DNA of 64,000 nucleotides from Psilocybe azurescens (Eukaryota; Basidiomycota; Agaricomycetes; Agaricales; Agrocybaceae), in assembly GCA_023853785.1 (NCBI GenBank), contig JAJIRX010000738.1, positions 124,001-188,000 on the forward strand, written 5' to 3'. Shown piece by piece: positions 23,546 through 33,879 of the stretch. Numbering within the stretch: the stretch's first letter is position 1; the number at the start of each line of letters is the position of its first letter. The notes under the pieces were generated by a model. That model was not told the origin of the DNA, did no database searches, and was given only the letters and a program-made list of their open reading frames with translations. The translations under genes and the position numbers were made by a program.

Positions 23546-25815
23546 AGTCTGATGGAGAGGATGATCCAGCCACCACAAGGGAAGGGGAAGATTGGAACAA
23601 GGACAGTGTGCTGATGATATGCACCAGGCCCAATAGAATCAACTTGTCAAGGTTCAGAAGATAAATGGACCCGTTATAGCAGCCCCACCCAAATCAAGCT
23701 TCGGCCACCTCTCGGCACACTTTTCCCAGAATCCACTATTATGTTTTTCATTCATCCACGCCCACAGCCTATCTCATCCTTTCTCTCATCACAGCTTATT
23801 ATGTATTAGCACCTCGTGGGCCATTGTCTACGCTTGGGCCTCACTCCGACATCCACCGCTCACCCGTCGACCATAAAACAGCTCACGGTGTGAATAGGAT
23901 GTCACCTTTTTGGCTCTGAATGTCATTGACACCCAAATAGCCTTCTTTTCATTTCCCACCGCGTGTGAGGTGAGGTGATATCTAACGGGCCTCCGATTAC
24001 ACCAACCTTGCCAGATTGATATCGTGGACTTGATTCGAGTCACAAAGGTGATACAACCGACCTTTGCGGGCCCGGTCAAGTGTTTTATCAAGTGGAAGCG
24101 ACTGGTCAGATCTGGTGTTGTGGCCGGTTCCGGGATAACTCCTGGGAGAGATGACGGCTTGGAATCCCGAGTTCAACTGATGAGAAGTTTGGCAGCATCA
24201 TAGCCTGGCCCACAAGTCGAGTAAGGGAGTCTTATGAAAGTTACTGAGGTAGCCGAAAGGTAAAATGTGTCTGGACTCCCGATCTCGTCCTTTCAGGAAT
24301 CCTTACGAATGCTGCTCATGCGATTATCTGGGAAACACTCAGGCTAGTAAAGGGTTTAAGTGACCCTATACATAGAACCAGAAAGTAAGCTTAATCCCCA
24401 ATCGATTACTCTAAACTTAGAAAGCTCACCACCGTATGCAAATCAGCGTATTGCAAGCCATAAAATACAGTTCTCTGTTGGAGGAGACTGTAATTGTCCA
24501 CGTTTAGACCCTATGTAGGCCGGAAGATAAGCGCCAAGGACGATGATATCCCTTTTCCTAGGAGGCCATGGGTTGATTCTCTTTGTTTTTATTTCGGACG
24601 GTCATATGCTACCGCGTTTGGGAAAAACAGGTCAGAAAGTCGGTTGCACCTTTAACACGACAGATAGTCGGGCCTATATAGTCATATGGCCACGGAAACC
24701 TCAACCGGATGCCAATGTGTGTGGCCTAAATGCAGCTTTAACGGAACAAGGTCCAATTTACGAGGTAACACCGAGCTTAGGGACGCCAATCATCTGCGGC
24801 ATGGGTTGTGGACCAGTTCCAGGGATCAGGAAGTACTAGTAAAGTAATAATAAAAGAGCAGCCAAGTTAGTCTGTCAGAGTCGATGGATAACATTTAGCA
24901 AGGGCTGATCGTGAGAATAACTGGTTATCCAGTGTGCAACTGAACTTCATCTTTCAATCCCAGGCTTAAAGAACAAAGCAGCGAACTTGCAACGAACGCC
25001 TTTATTACTTCATGCCAAAGCCCTCAACCACTAATCATAAGCGCAATATAGTCACTGGTTGTGCTTACGGGGAAGAAGCGCTGCATCTCAAAATACCAAC
25101 TCTATTGGAGAATTATCAGTCCAACAGTCCAACAGCCATGCTAAAATAGCAACTATCGATATCTCCTCACTATATAACTCGGGTTAACCGTTTCTGGAGG
25201 CGATATATGGAAAACCGGTCTACACATTTGGTGGTTATAACGACAAACGTCAATTCCCTGCGACCCACAAAAGAACAGGAGCCGAGTTCTGGACAGCTCT
25301 TCTATATCTCGATCCTTTTAGACGCCTTGACCTACGTGCTGTGAACCTTATATAACGACATATTTGGGCCTGTCCATCACCGTACACTTCAAACTACACT
25401 AGAGTTGGCTATAAAAACATCTGTCGCAAAAAGCCGAGCAATTTTCGACCATGTTATTCAAATCCTACACAGGCATCATTGCTATGCATGTCAAACCTTA
25501 CATATGTGTCTGTGTCTTTCTTCCCTTAGAAGCCAGGTACCCTGTGTAAAGACATATTTGGATCCTGGAAAAGGCGCTGCAGGTCCTCAATGAAATCCGC
25601 ATGGTTCTGTGACTGTACTCGCCCCAATCTCTACTGCTTCTCTAGCACCACCATTTATTCATGTTGTCTAGCCTAGTAATTGTCTGAACTCAGCCTCGGA
25701 ACATTGCCGCTTTGAAGAGGTGAACTCTTTTTGTGAGTAGTAGCGCCTGCCTTCTTTGTTGCAAACGAGGCGTTCAATGATATTGGTTTATAATCTAGTT
25801 CATAACTTTTGCTAC
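23546..25815. other. Intergenic region, nothing recognised
   Basis: About 2.3 kb. Contains the promoter of the Cid1-type gene at its left end. Short frames, for example 24543-24839 (+), have no recognisable motif or splice-supported continuation. Confidence 0.5.
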
Positions 25816-26365
25816 ATGTCTCAGCATCCCGACCAGAATGACCAGTCCATGGATCTAGAACGAAACCTGAATCAAACGACGCCCCTTCTTGAAGATTCCT
25901 CATCAGATTATCCAGAAGGGGCCAATACAGTAGTCACTACTCCGAGAATGCGGAGGCCGTTTGTTCAAACCAGGTTGATCAACATATTATTTCGACCATT
26001 ATTCATACTCTAATCGACTATTGTTACCTTCAGACAATCTTTTTTCGACGGGACAAGAGGCGCTAGGATCGACAACAATCATTTCGGCGAACAAGTAATT
26101 CACTATCAATATGTGTTCCATACTCCTCGTGAGACCCTCTTCTCTCCCTGCCCCTTAGAGAATTTCAGACCTGTCCTAACATAAAACTGTACAGCAATGA
26201 CCCCAATCTGGTCCCCATCGGAGGCCCCGGCGGCCAATCGAACTAATGTAAGTCTCTACTTTGCACGGCGCGTAATATTCAACCATGGCTTCTTCACGAT
26301 AGGATCCCGATAACCAACAACATGATACAAATATGTCTTTAACTATACAACCCAGGAGTGGGTAG
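25816..26365 (+). CDS. Small lineage-specific protein with an FFDGTRGARI motif
   Basis: Four exons can be joined in one frame: MSQHPDQNDQSMDLERN.. to VQTR, then QSFFDGTRGARIDNNHF and GEQVIHYQYVFHTP, then PMTPIWSPSEAPAANRTN, then DPDNQQHDTNMSL ending PRSG with a stop at 26363. All three introns have GT..AG ends. The FF-x-G-x(5)-I-x(3)-F-x(5)-H segment resembles the short motif that precedes the NACHT domain in many Agaricomycete NLR-like proteins (recalled resemblance, not searched). About 125 residues, hydrophilic, no membrane segment. It ends 118 bp before the next co-oriented gene and may be the N-terminal part of one larger gene with the downstream two. Confidence 0.5.
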
Positions 26366-26482
26366 CGACTCTTATATGCGTAAAATGTCACTCCTGAGTA
26401 CTCAAGTACAGGTCAACCGAGGCCATCGAGGATTCTTTCTGTTCTGGCGCGGATTGTAAGGAGGCGACGTCCACAACCAAAT

Positions 26483-28086
26483 ATGCAAACCACCAATTTC
26501 CCTCCGATGGAGCGTGATGCCTTCCAGGTCTATAAACGACATATGCAACCGAAAGGATACGGACACCCTCTATGGATTCCTCAATCCAATATGCGCCTTC
26601 CTGTTCCTTACCGGCAGACCGGCGTCTGTATCGGAGATGTTGGGATCATCACTCGGGAAGGAGCATTTGACTGCTTGTTTAACATTTGCCTTCCGAGGGA
26701 CCATCCCATCAACTCCCATGTCCCTGACAACTTCGAGCCCTTGTTGATACCTCTAAGCCATCGTCCTATTTTGGAGTATCGAAGTTTCTCTTGGGGCGCA
26801 TATCTCGCAAGTGATGACATTCACGCTAATCAGGCACATCTGAAGTGCGTTCAATATTTATGTTCTTTATCCTCGTTTTAGTTTATGTATTCTTGAACTT
26901 TTAGCGGCATGCACTTCGTAACATCGGCTCCGGAAGGGGCTATCTTGACAATGCCAAGGGGCGCTCACTTCCAGCGCTTGGCAAATCCCTGCCAATTCGA
27001 CAATTATATTGCCGCCAATGCCGAAAGCTGGTACAGATTTGTGAACGGAAGGCTCCTACGCGGTGCTGACAATGGAGACCTACGGATAGTGACTGGTTGC
27101 CACAAGAGTACTGTATGGGGTATGGCGACTGTCTTTAATTCATCCCAATACACCACGCAATCGCATAGCCTTCGTTTCAATGCACTCCAGCCACCTCATC
27201 CGTATTCTGCAAACCTTCTCTATTTCTGGGAAGTATCGGGCTCTGTACTGGCTAAAGTTGGTCCAGAAGCCGGAGACAATGATGACCTTCTCGACCATCA
27301 TCATGGCCATGAATTACGCAATCAATGCCTTTTCGTCAATTCACACTCCGTCTCTATACGCCCAGAAATCTGGTCCAAATTCACACCAAAAAATTCGATC
27401 TCCGATAAAGAAGAGGCGAATAATTCGTTTGAATCTATGCAAGGCCTGAATGCAGAAAGGGATCCAGGCGAAGGGGAGACTACCTTTACCTCTGGGGATT
27501 ATAGCACCAGTGTTAGAGGGTATGACGCAGTAAGTTGATCAACACTCAACTCAATTGACTTTTCATCGAAATCACGTCATTTAGGTTGCACTGCAGTCAG
27601 ATACACCGCCTCTGGTTAGCATTCTTTTCTACTTCGCTTCTTTTGTACCGTTCTGAAGATTGTGTCAGGACATCGTGCCAGACCATACGAAGGCAATAAA
27701 CAAAATCCTCCTGCAACAAGTGGGTCATCATAGTGATTTAATGCTGATATAGATCATTAAGATTGAACATTCTACTTCAAGGACCCGGATGTCCGTGTGG
27801 CTATTACAGATGACAATGAATGGTGTATGGTTCTAGGAAAGGTGCTTTCAGCAATCAAAAGTCGAATACCAGCACATATTAATCTTATCATAGGACGACC
27901 CCGCGAAAGTTAAATCTTCTGACCTTTATTCGCGTATTCTTCGTCTGAACAACATTCGACGAAGAAATGACGGTTTGTATTCGTCAGCATATACAAATGG
28001 GTTGAAGAACTGACTCGCTTTCAGGTCTGGTTCACTTCGAGTTAAAAGATCGGAACCCCGACGTATGTATGCTATTTTATTGGTGA
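26483..28086 (+). CDS. Agaricomycete-specific protein of unknown function
   Basis: Starts MQTTNFPPMERDAFQVYKRH. Conserved-looking blocks are TGVCIGDVGIITREGAFDC, LFNICLPRDHPIN, YRSFSWGAYLAS, then across an intron SAPEGAILTMPRGA, YIAANAESWYRFVNG and IVTGCHKSTVWGMATV. The C-terminal part over several small exons has PDHTKAINKILLQQ, PDVRVAITDDNEWCMVLGK and DGLVHFELKDRNPD, reading to a stop at 28084-28086. This arrangement recurs as orphan multi-gene families in mushroom genomes, often near NLR-like genes; no biochemical function is known to me. No signal peptide or membrane segment. The 3' end could instead splice into the following reading frame. Confidence 0.7.
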
Positions 28087-28159
28087 AAAAGTGGATGTTT
28101 ATGGGATATTCTCAAAGAAACCTGTTCCTGTATGCTCTGTGCATGAGAGTGATGATTTA

Positions 28160-31086
28160 ATGGCGATATTGGGACGAAATCAAGGGACAATCAAACAAAT
28201 ACTGCTCACGCATTTCTCTGACCTTCGACAGTTGCTGGAGAATTCTTCACTTGGGATACTTTTCAACCCCAAACTCGAGCAAAAGTGGACCTACCTCTGA
28301 AACATTGCACCCCCTTTCTAATGGAACATCCGGAAGATCTTTTCGTTTTCGACGGACTTCTCGAAGCGTCGCAGGTGAAGATCCCTGATTCTGTCCTGTC
28401 GCCTCTGGACCATTTTACAAAGTCTCAACTTTATCAAGAGCTTGATTCGTCGACACTCTCAGATGCATCTCGTGTACGTTACTTAAAGGCGCTTGGTGAT
28501 GCGGCGTGGAATGGATACCTCCAGTTTAATCGGCCACGCGACCTGGACGAAGCAATCTGGCTGTACGAGGAGGCCGTCTCTCTTACACCTGTATTTTTAG
28601 TCCAGAGTCTCGTCCCGTTGTTCGGTCTTTGCTCCGCTCTATACCGACGTTTTTCGTAAACCGCAACCTACGTGATCTCGTGCATCTTGCCCGATATATA
28701 CGACGACAAGAAATGCTCAACTTGGACGAAATTATTGATCAACTGGCGAGTCAAACGGCATCTCAAACCGACCATTCACCTAAGCCAAACGGGCAGGTCT
28801 CGTTTTTGAAATTAAAGCCCAGAAATTCCGAACAACCAACCGAATGGAATAACATTCTCGCAATGGATGAAAACACGGTTGGCGGCTCAGGCGTACGGAT
28901 TTATTCCATCAACCTCTTTACCCGAATACTCAAACGTAAGTTGATACTATGGATATACTCGACAAGTAAAGTCTAATAGCATAATAATGACAGGGTTCAA
29001 ATCACTCTCCTCCAGTAGTGATGAAGAGTTTCCGTCACCTGAGCCCTCAGCTGAACGGGCATCTCATATGAAATCGAAATTCCAAGAACTACTGGAACTG
29101 ACCGTGGACTGGGTTATACAGAAAGATTCTCATTTTTATGTATTGTGGTTTTACGGGCCCTCCGCAACTACGATGGTCGAAAGTCTTGTTGAGCAACTTC
29201 CAGGATCTGGTATCGAATCCTACGTCATTTCAACTTTCAACTTTTCAGACAAGGCAGCCTGGAACAACGAGGTGTATGAACTATTTCCAGCCATCGCGGT
29301 TGAACTTGCATTTAGGGTCCCGGGACTTTTGGAACACTACATGTCGGTTCCTAGAGAAAGGGACCAACAACTAATGGACTCATCTTTAGGGATCCAATTC
29401 TGGGGGCTTATTGTCGATCCACTCCGCAAGCTTGTACCCTGTCAAAACTCAAATCATATTCCAACGACAATAATGATCAACAACATCGATAATTGTGGCT
29501 ATAAAACCGCCAGGATCATTATAAACCTCATTACCGAAGCCTTGGTTATGTTCAGCTTACCCCTCCGGTTCATCATAACGAGCAACAAGAATCCTCGAAT
29601 ACAAGACGTGTTCGATGGGTCGCTGTTGTCCAAAGTCTCACGCCAATTCTTCGTGGGCACTCAGGCGTCTAATGCATATCCAAACGCAGTCTATGACCCA
29701 TCTGAAATACTGAGACGAGCATCCATATCCATTCCTCCAGACGCCTTAAAGACACTAGTGGAAAGATCGCGTGGAAGTAGTGTCTATGCCGAAACTCTTC
29801 TGCGGTTCATCGGAACAGTTGGAGAAGATCCCATTGTAAGGCTGAGTTATGTTTTGGAACCCGCCCCAACTCTTAGGCCCGGTCAAGAGCTGACTGCTGC
29901 CTTTGCGGATCTCGACAGCTTATTTACCAAGATTCTATCGACACACCACGATCGAAATGCTCTGGTCCACGCCTTGGGCATCTTGCTTGTCCTGCACGAT
30001 TGTGCACAGCCGCAGACGATAGCGCAAAACATCTTCGGGTTGCTGCCGAGGTCCGAGTTCTTCAGTTCGGTTTTAAACGTCCTCCAATCTTTGATGCACC
30101 TCCCGAAAGTGGACAACGAGAATCATGCCCATCCCTTGGCTTGCGGTGATGACGAAAGTGCCCAACAAAGACCAGAGGGCATTAAAGAGTCCGTATTTGG
30201 TCCTTCCTTTCCTTTCGTTGTCTACGGCGATAACCACTGCATATACCATCCCGCTTGCCTTTCGTGATAGGGTCCATGATTCGTTTTATGACTTCCTTGT
30301 CAACCCAGAACGCTCGGGCCCTTTCCACATCGACATAAATTACTTCCATGGACAAGTGGCCATGAGAGGTTTCGCTTTCATAACACACCAGTTGTGGCGT
30401 GATTGGCGCCCCCAAAGTACGTTTTATTTTGACTTCACTTTACAATGAGCACAGGGTCTCTGACAATATTTCAAGATCGTTAGATCTGCGCAATGTACCT
30501 ACATTCTCTCCGGAAACATGGGACTATCTCAAATTCCACCTCCCAGACCACTATGCACAGTGCTCTGATACTATCCGCGAGCAGATCATGGAACAATTGC
30601 AGGACGCGCTGAAAGCTGCCCTCTACAGCGAAAAAGACAGTACCCACGCGGATTCGCCATTTTACGCCGACGATTTCATTCGCAAAGTCGCTATTCTTAT
30701 AGTGAGTTTGTACTACCATGGTTGTTGGGGTCTGGAACTGAAGTTATAAATTTACACTTGAATAGGAACTAATGGTCAACGACTGGGATTCATCCGGCGA
30801 ATGGTCGCACTATGCTTCCAAAGACAAACCACGACGTGCCTCCAGTGAAAAGGACAAAGACTCGTCTAGTGAATCCCACTCCCATTTGTACCCAAAAGAC
30901 AGACACGAAGACTTCCACCGGCTCATGAATTCTTTCAACGACGATGAATCATCTTCTCGGCGGTCCTCACCCAGGCTTCGAAAACTGAGTGGCAAGATGT
31001 TCATGCCAGATTTTCACTCAGCAAAAGACAGACATGGGGAAAGCCGCCATCCTGGTTCCCAACGAAAAGCACAGTCAACCAAATAA
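28160..31086 (+). CDS. NACHT/STAND-like ATPase with degenerate nucleotide-binding motifs
   Basis: Likely immune-type receptor or relic. An N-terminal region with a TPR-like segment (GDAAWNGYLQFNRPRDLDEA, then LYEEAVSLTP) precedes a NACHT-like fold: VLWFYGPSATTMVESLVEQL in place of Walker A (invariant Lys and second Gly absent), TTIMINNIDNCG in place of Walker B, and LRFIITSNKNPR in place of the sensor LRFLITSRPEP. Downstream, VHDSFYDFLVNPERSGPFHI matches the conserved HxSFxDFL segment of fungal NACHT proteins. The last exon is a charged Ser/Arg-rich tail (DDESSSRRSSPRLRK) with a stop at 31084. Frame is lost near 28270 (A4 run) and 28594-28598 (T5 run), each fixed by one extra base; an intron around 30.19-30.27 kb rejoins the C-terminal part. 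The start at 28160 is uncertain; 28321 is an alternative. No effector domain recognised. Confidence 0.65.
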
Positions 31087-31374
31087 TCTGATTTATCTAT
31101 GCTCCGAGTTTTGATGTACATGTACTTCCAATTAATGTAAAGCAATATTTAAGAGGTTACAGAAAAGGAAGATATATCACGTGATTATTTCAAAGACACT
31201 ACGCGACACGACACGACTACAAGGGGCCTAAGTGCCTCATCATTTTGCTTTCGTGGCCCAGACTCAAACGCAATATCATCGACGGGGTGGGTAGCATATA
31301 ACCGAGTCGCTCAGAATTATATTACAGTAATACAATATCGTCAACGTAAAGGAGTCATAACGTAGTACCAGTGC

Positions 31375-31740
31375 TTATAGCTCCCCTTTAATCTTCTGCC
31401 CACCGACCTTCACCTTCTCCCCTACATTTTGGCGGGCGTCATCGACGCTCTCCTTCGTCCAATCACGAGCCTGATCGGCCTTGTTCTTGGTCTCTTCCCA
31501 TCCCTGATCAACAGCGTTCTTCGTGTCGTCCCACCCTTTATTGGCGTTCTTCTTCGCGTTCTCGTATCCCTTTTCCCCTTGATACTTGGCGTGTTCGAAT
31601 CCTTGCTCCGCCGAGCGTTTTGTGCTGTCGGCCTTCTCCTTGGTCTCTTCCCACCCGCCGCTGAGCAGATTGTAGAGATGGATGAGGACATCTTCGGCTT
31701 TATAAATACCGGAATTTACGATCTCCTTGATCTTGGCCAT
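31375..31740 (-). CDS. LEA-like amphipathic helical repeat protein
   Basis: Single exon, 121 residues, start MAKIKEIVNSGIYKAED. From about residue 28 it is built of degenerate 11- to 15-residue repeats rich in Lys, Glu, Ala and Asn with a recurring GW-[ED]-[ED]-TK-x-KAD pattern (GGWEETKEKAD, KGWDDTKNAVD, QGWEETKNKAD). That is the composition of group-3 LEA/apolipophorin-like desiccation proteins, which fold as amphipathic helices on drying or on membranes. No signal peptide. Lies 291 bp downstream of the Ish1-like gene on the same strand, consistent with a stress-response neighbourhood. The long open frame on the opposite strand is a shadow of its repeats. Confidence 0.75.
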   Translation of the reverse strand: MAKIKEIVNSGIYKAEDVLIHLYNLLSGGWEETKEKADSTKRSAEQGFEHAKYQGEKGYENAKKNANKGWDDTKNAVDQGWEETKNKADQARDWTKESVDDARQNVGEKVKVGGQKIKGEL

Positions 31741-32031
31741 CAGTGTCTCTGCGTGGGTATGGGTTTGTATCCATCGGATACGAGTCTCTTCTATATACGA
31801 ATGAGAGAATTAGAATTGACTTCACATGTTAAAAAAGACAAAGCAACGCACGTAGAAGACCTGGCCGAGTGGCAGGCAGCAAATGATCATCGACACCTTG
31901 TTCACGAAGGTATGCACGAAGACGAGCATCTGACCACGTCAGATATGAAGCAGTTTTGGCCACTTGATCAGTATATCTAAGATGATATTTGATTAGCTAG
32001 ATGCGTTAGGTAACTTCGCAAAACTGGAGAT

Positions 32032-33230
32032 TTACTTTTCGTTGGCTGTTTTGATGAGTTCATCGCGCTTGACTTGGGCATCGGAGCGCATATATCCATG
32101 TTCAATAAGCCAATCACGGAGGCTGTGATCCGTCCATGCTGACCAGAATGTGTCTTTGGCTGAGAGATAGTTATGCCTGATGAAACAATTAATTCCATGT
32201 ACTGGAAAGGAGACAAGAGCAAACGACGTACTCGACCATTTGCAACATTTTGTCCCGCGAAGCCTGTGCATTGCTCTTCATGACACCATGTTCGACGAGC
32301 CATTCTTTGAGTTGTGAGTCCGTCCACGAGGAGTATACAGAGTCGGAGGTGTTGTAGTAGTATTTCTTCATCTGTTTGATGAGAGCGTCTCTATTTCTCT
32401 CGTAGTCGGATTTGATGATGTTATGTGACACAAGCCAGTCATGCTAGGTGATATATTTTCAGTTTCAACGCGCGTATATGAAGCACAACCAAGCTCACCA
32501 TGTATGAGTCACTCCATGCCTCCCAGATAGGGTCTGCGACTGAGGCGTAAGCATCATGCATTTTCTGCAACAGCTCTTCTCGACGAAGTTGGGACTTGGT
32601 TTTGATGACGCCCTTCTTCTCGAGCCATGTCCGCATCTCGTTGTCGGACCATGTGGAGTAAACGTAATCTTTAGTATGATCAATTTGACGAGCGACCTCC
32701 TGAGTGGCCTGTGAAGCAGCAGCGGTAGCCTGAGAAGCGACGCTCGAGACGCTCTTCGACATTTGATGTGGAGTGTCGCCGTAGATGGCAGTACTAGCGG
32801 TGGCACTGGCCTGTGAGGCGAATGAGCTCGCGGCTTTGTTGTAAGATCTGAATTTCTGTTTGGCGAGAAGAATGAGGTGCTCTCGTGGTCCTTTAGGTGA
32901 TACGACGCCGTGCTGGAGAAGGAATTCTCGCAAACGGGAGTCGTCCCATGTATCGAAGGCGTTTTCTCGCAGATCCGTAAAGGATTTCTGGGCTGACGCA
33001 TATTGGTCGTACGACCAAGCAGACGCAGTATTCCAGTTATCGGAGACGAGCTCTCTGAGTTCGGCGTGTGATGGAGTATGATTAGGAAGTGGGACATTGT
33101 GCACCTCGAGCCATGCACGGAGTTCGTTGGTGTTCCAGGATGAGTAGGCTGGTTCCTCGGAGGAGCCGAACCATGATGCCTGAGCAGCGAGTGTGAGGCT
33201 AGCAGCCACTAGAATTGTTGAGAGACGCAT
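32032..33230 (-). CDS. Ish1/Msc1-like stress protein with six Ish1 repeats
   Basis: Starts MRLSTILVAASLTLAAQASW, a clear signal peptide. Six copies of the Ish1 motif (W-[ST/D]-x-x-x-[LM]-x-x-[WF]-L-x-x-[HK]-[NG]) follow: SSWNTNELRAWLEVHNV, DTWDDSRLREFLLQHGV, STWSDNEMRTWLEKKGV, EAWSDSYMHDWLVSHNI, SSWTDSQLKEWLVEHGV and SAWTDHSLRDWLIEHGY. Between repeats 2 and 3 lies an Ala/Ser-rich linker with repeated SQATA and SQASA. Three exons; introns near 32.45 and 32.2 kb keep frame. In fission yeast Ish1 is a stress-induced nuclear envelope protein; budding yeast Msc1 is related. A role at the nuclear envelope/ER is inferred from family and signal peptide. Confidence 0.88.
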
Positions 33231-33879
33231 TGCGGAAAGTATTGAGGAAGTTAAAAGCAAGGTGGCGGGTATTTATCCATGTCTTTGGGGGTGGTTGGGT
33301 GTGACGTCATAGAGGGCCACAGTAATGACGAACCTACTACGTCTATTTTTTCATTCATTTTGAAGTGGATCCAAAGAAATCCAAAGGAGCTCCATCAATT
33401 TAGTAAGCCAAGGGTCACGGACGTTGAATCAAGCTGCAATCGTTCCGGCCTTTTAAGCGCTTATTTTGAGTTGATTTAAAGAGAACGCTTATAGCACTAC
33501 AAAACCCGACGATTGAATTCCTTTTTTTGTCAATGGGCCCATGATGTTGGGCTCGAGACGAATATCTTGGCATGAGTACTTGCTGTAAATGGGGCATTAA
33601 AAGAGCGCTGGCATCGAAACGAAAACAGAATGTTCTACCTTATAAGAGTACCGACTTAGCTTGTTGATCCTGCTGGCAAATGCTGTTTGGTTCACAATTA
33701 TCGTTATAGAGAAAAGGTTTAAAATCCCGCGGGCACTCTTCACTCAATGCCGTGGTGATGAGACAAAAGCCATGAATTTTGGAATTTTCCGAGTCTTTTT
33801 CTGATTCTACCTATTTTTCCCGAGTCCTGCCACATATTTGAACGAAAAGCACCTTCATCAAATACCCCCCTGTTAAATC
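33231..33879. other. Intergenic region between Ish1-like gene and PAN3
   Basis: About 650 bp containing the Ish1-like promoter (with TATTTA and GTGACGTCAT elements near 33.27-33.31 kb, the latter a CRE/ATF-like site) and the PAN3 3' region. No gene supported. Confidence 0.5.
33302..33311. promoter_or_regulatory. CRE/ATF1-like site upstream of the Ish1-like gene
   Basis: The palindromic core TGACGTCA lies about 70 bp upstream of the start codon at 33230. In fission yeast the stress MAPK-regulated factor Atf1 binds this core and ish1 is a stress-induced gene, so the position is suggestive; regulation here is inferred. Confidence 0.45.

Noticed and set aside
24543..24839. 98-codon plus-strand frame between the Cid1-type gene and the NACHT block
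   Set aside because: No splice context, no recognisable motif and unremarkable codon use.
31429..31980. Plus-strand open frame of 183 codons with hydrophobic repeats
   Set aside because: It is antisense to the LEA-like gene; its regular hydrophobic pattern is a mirror of the Lys/Glu-rich repeats.
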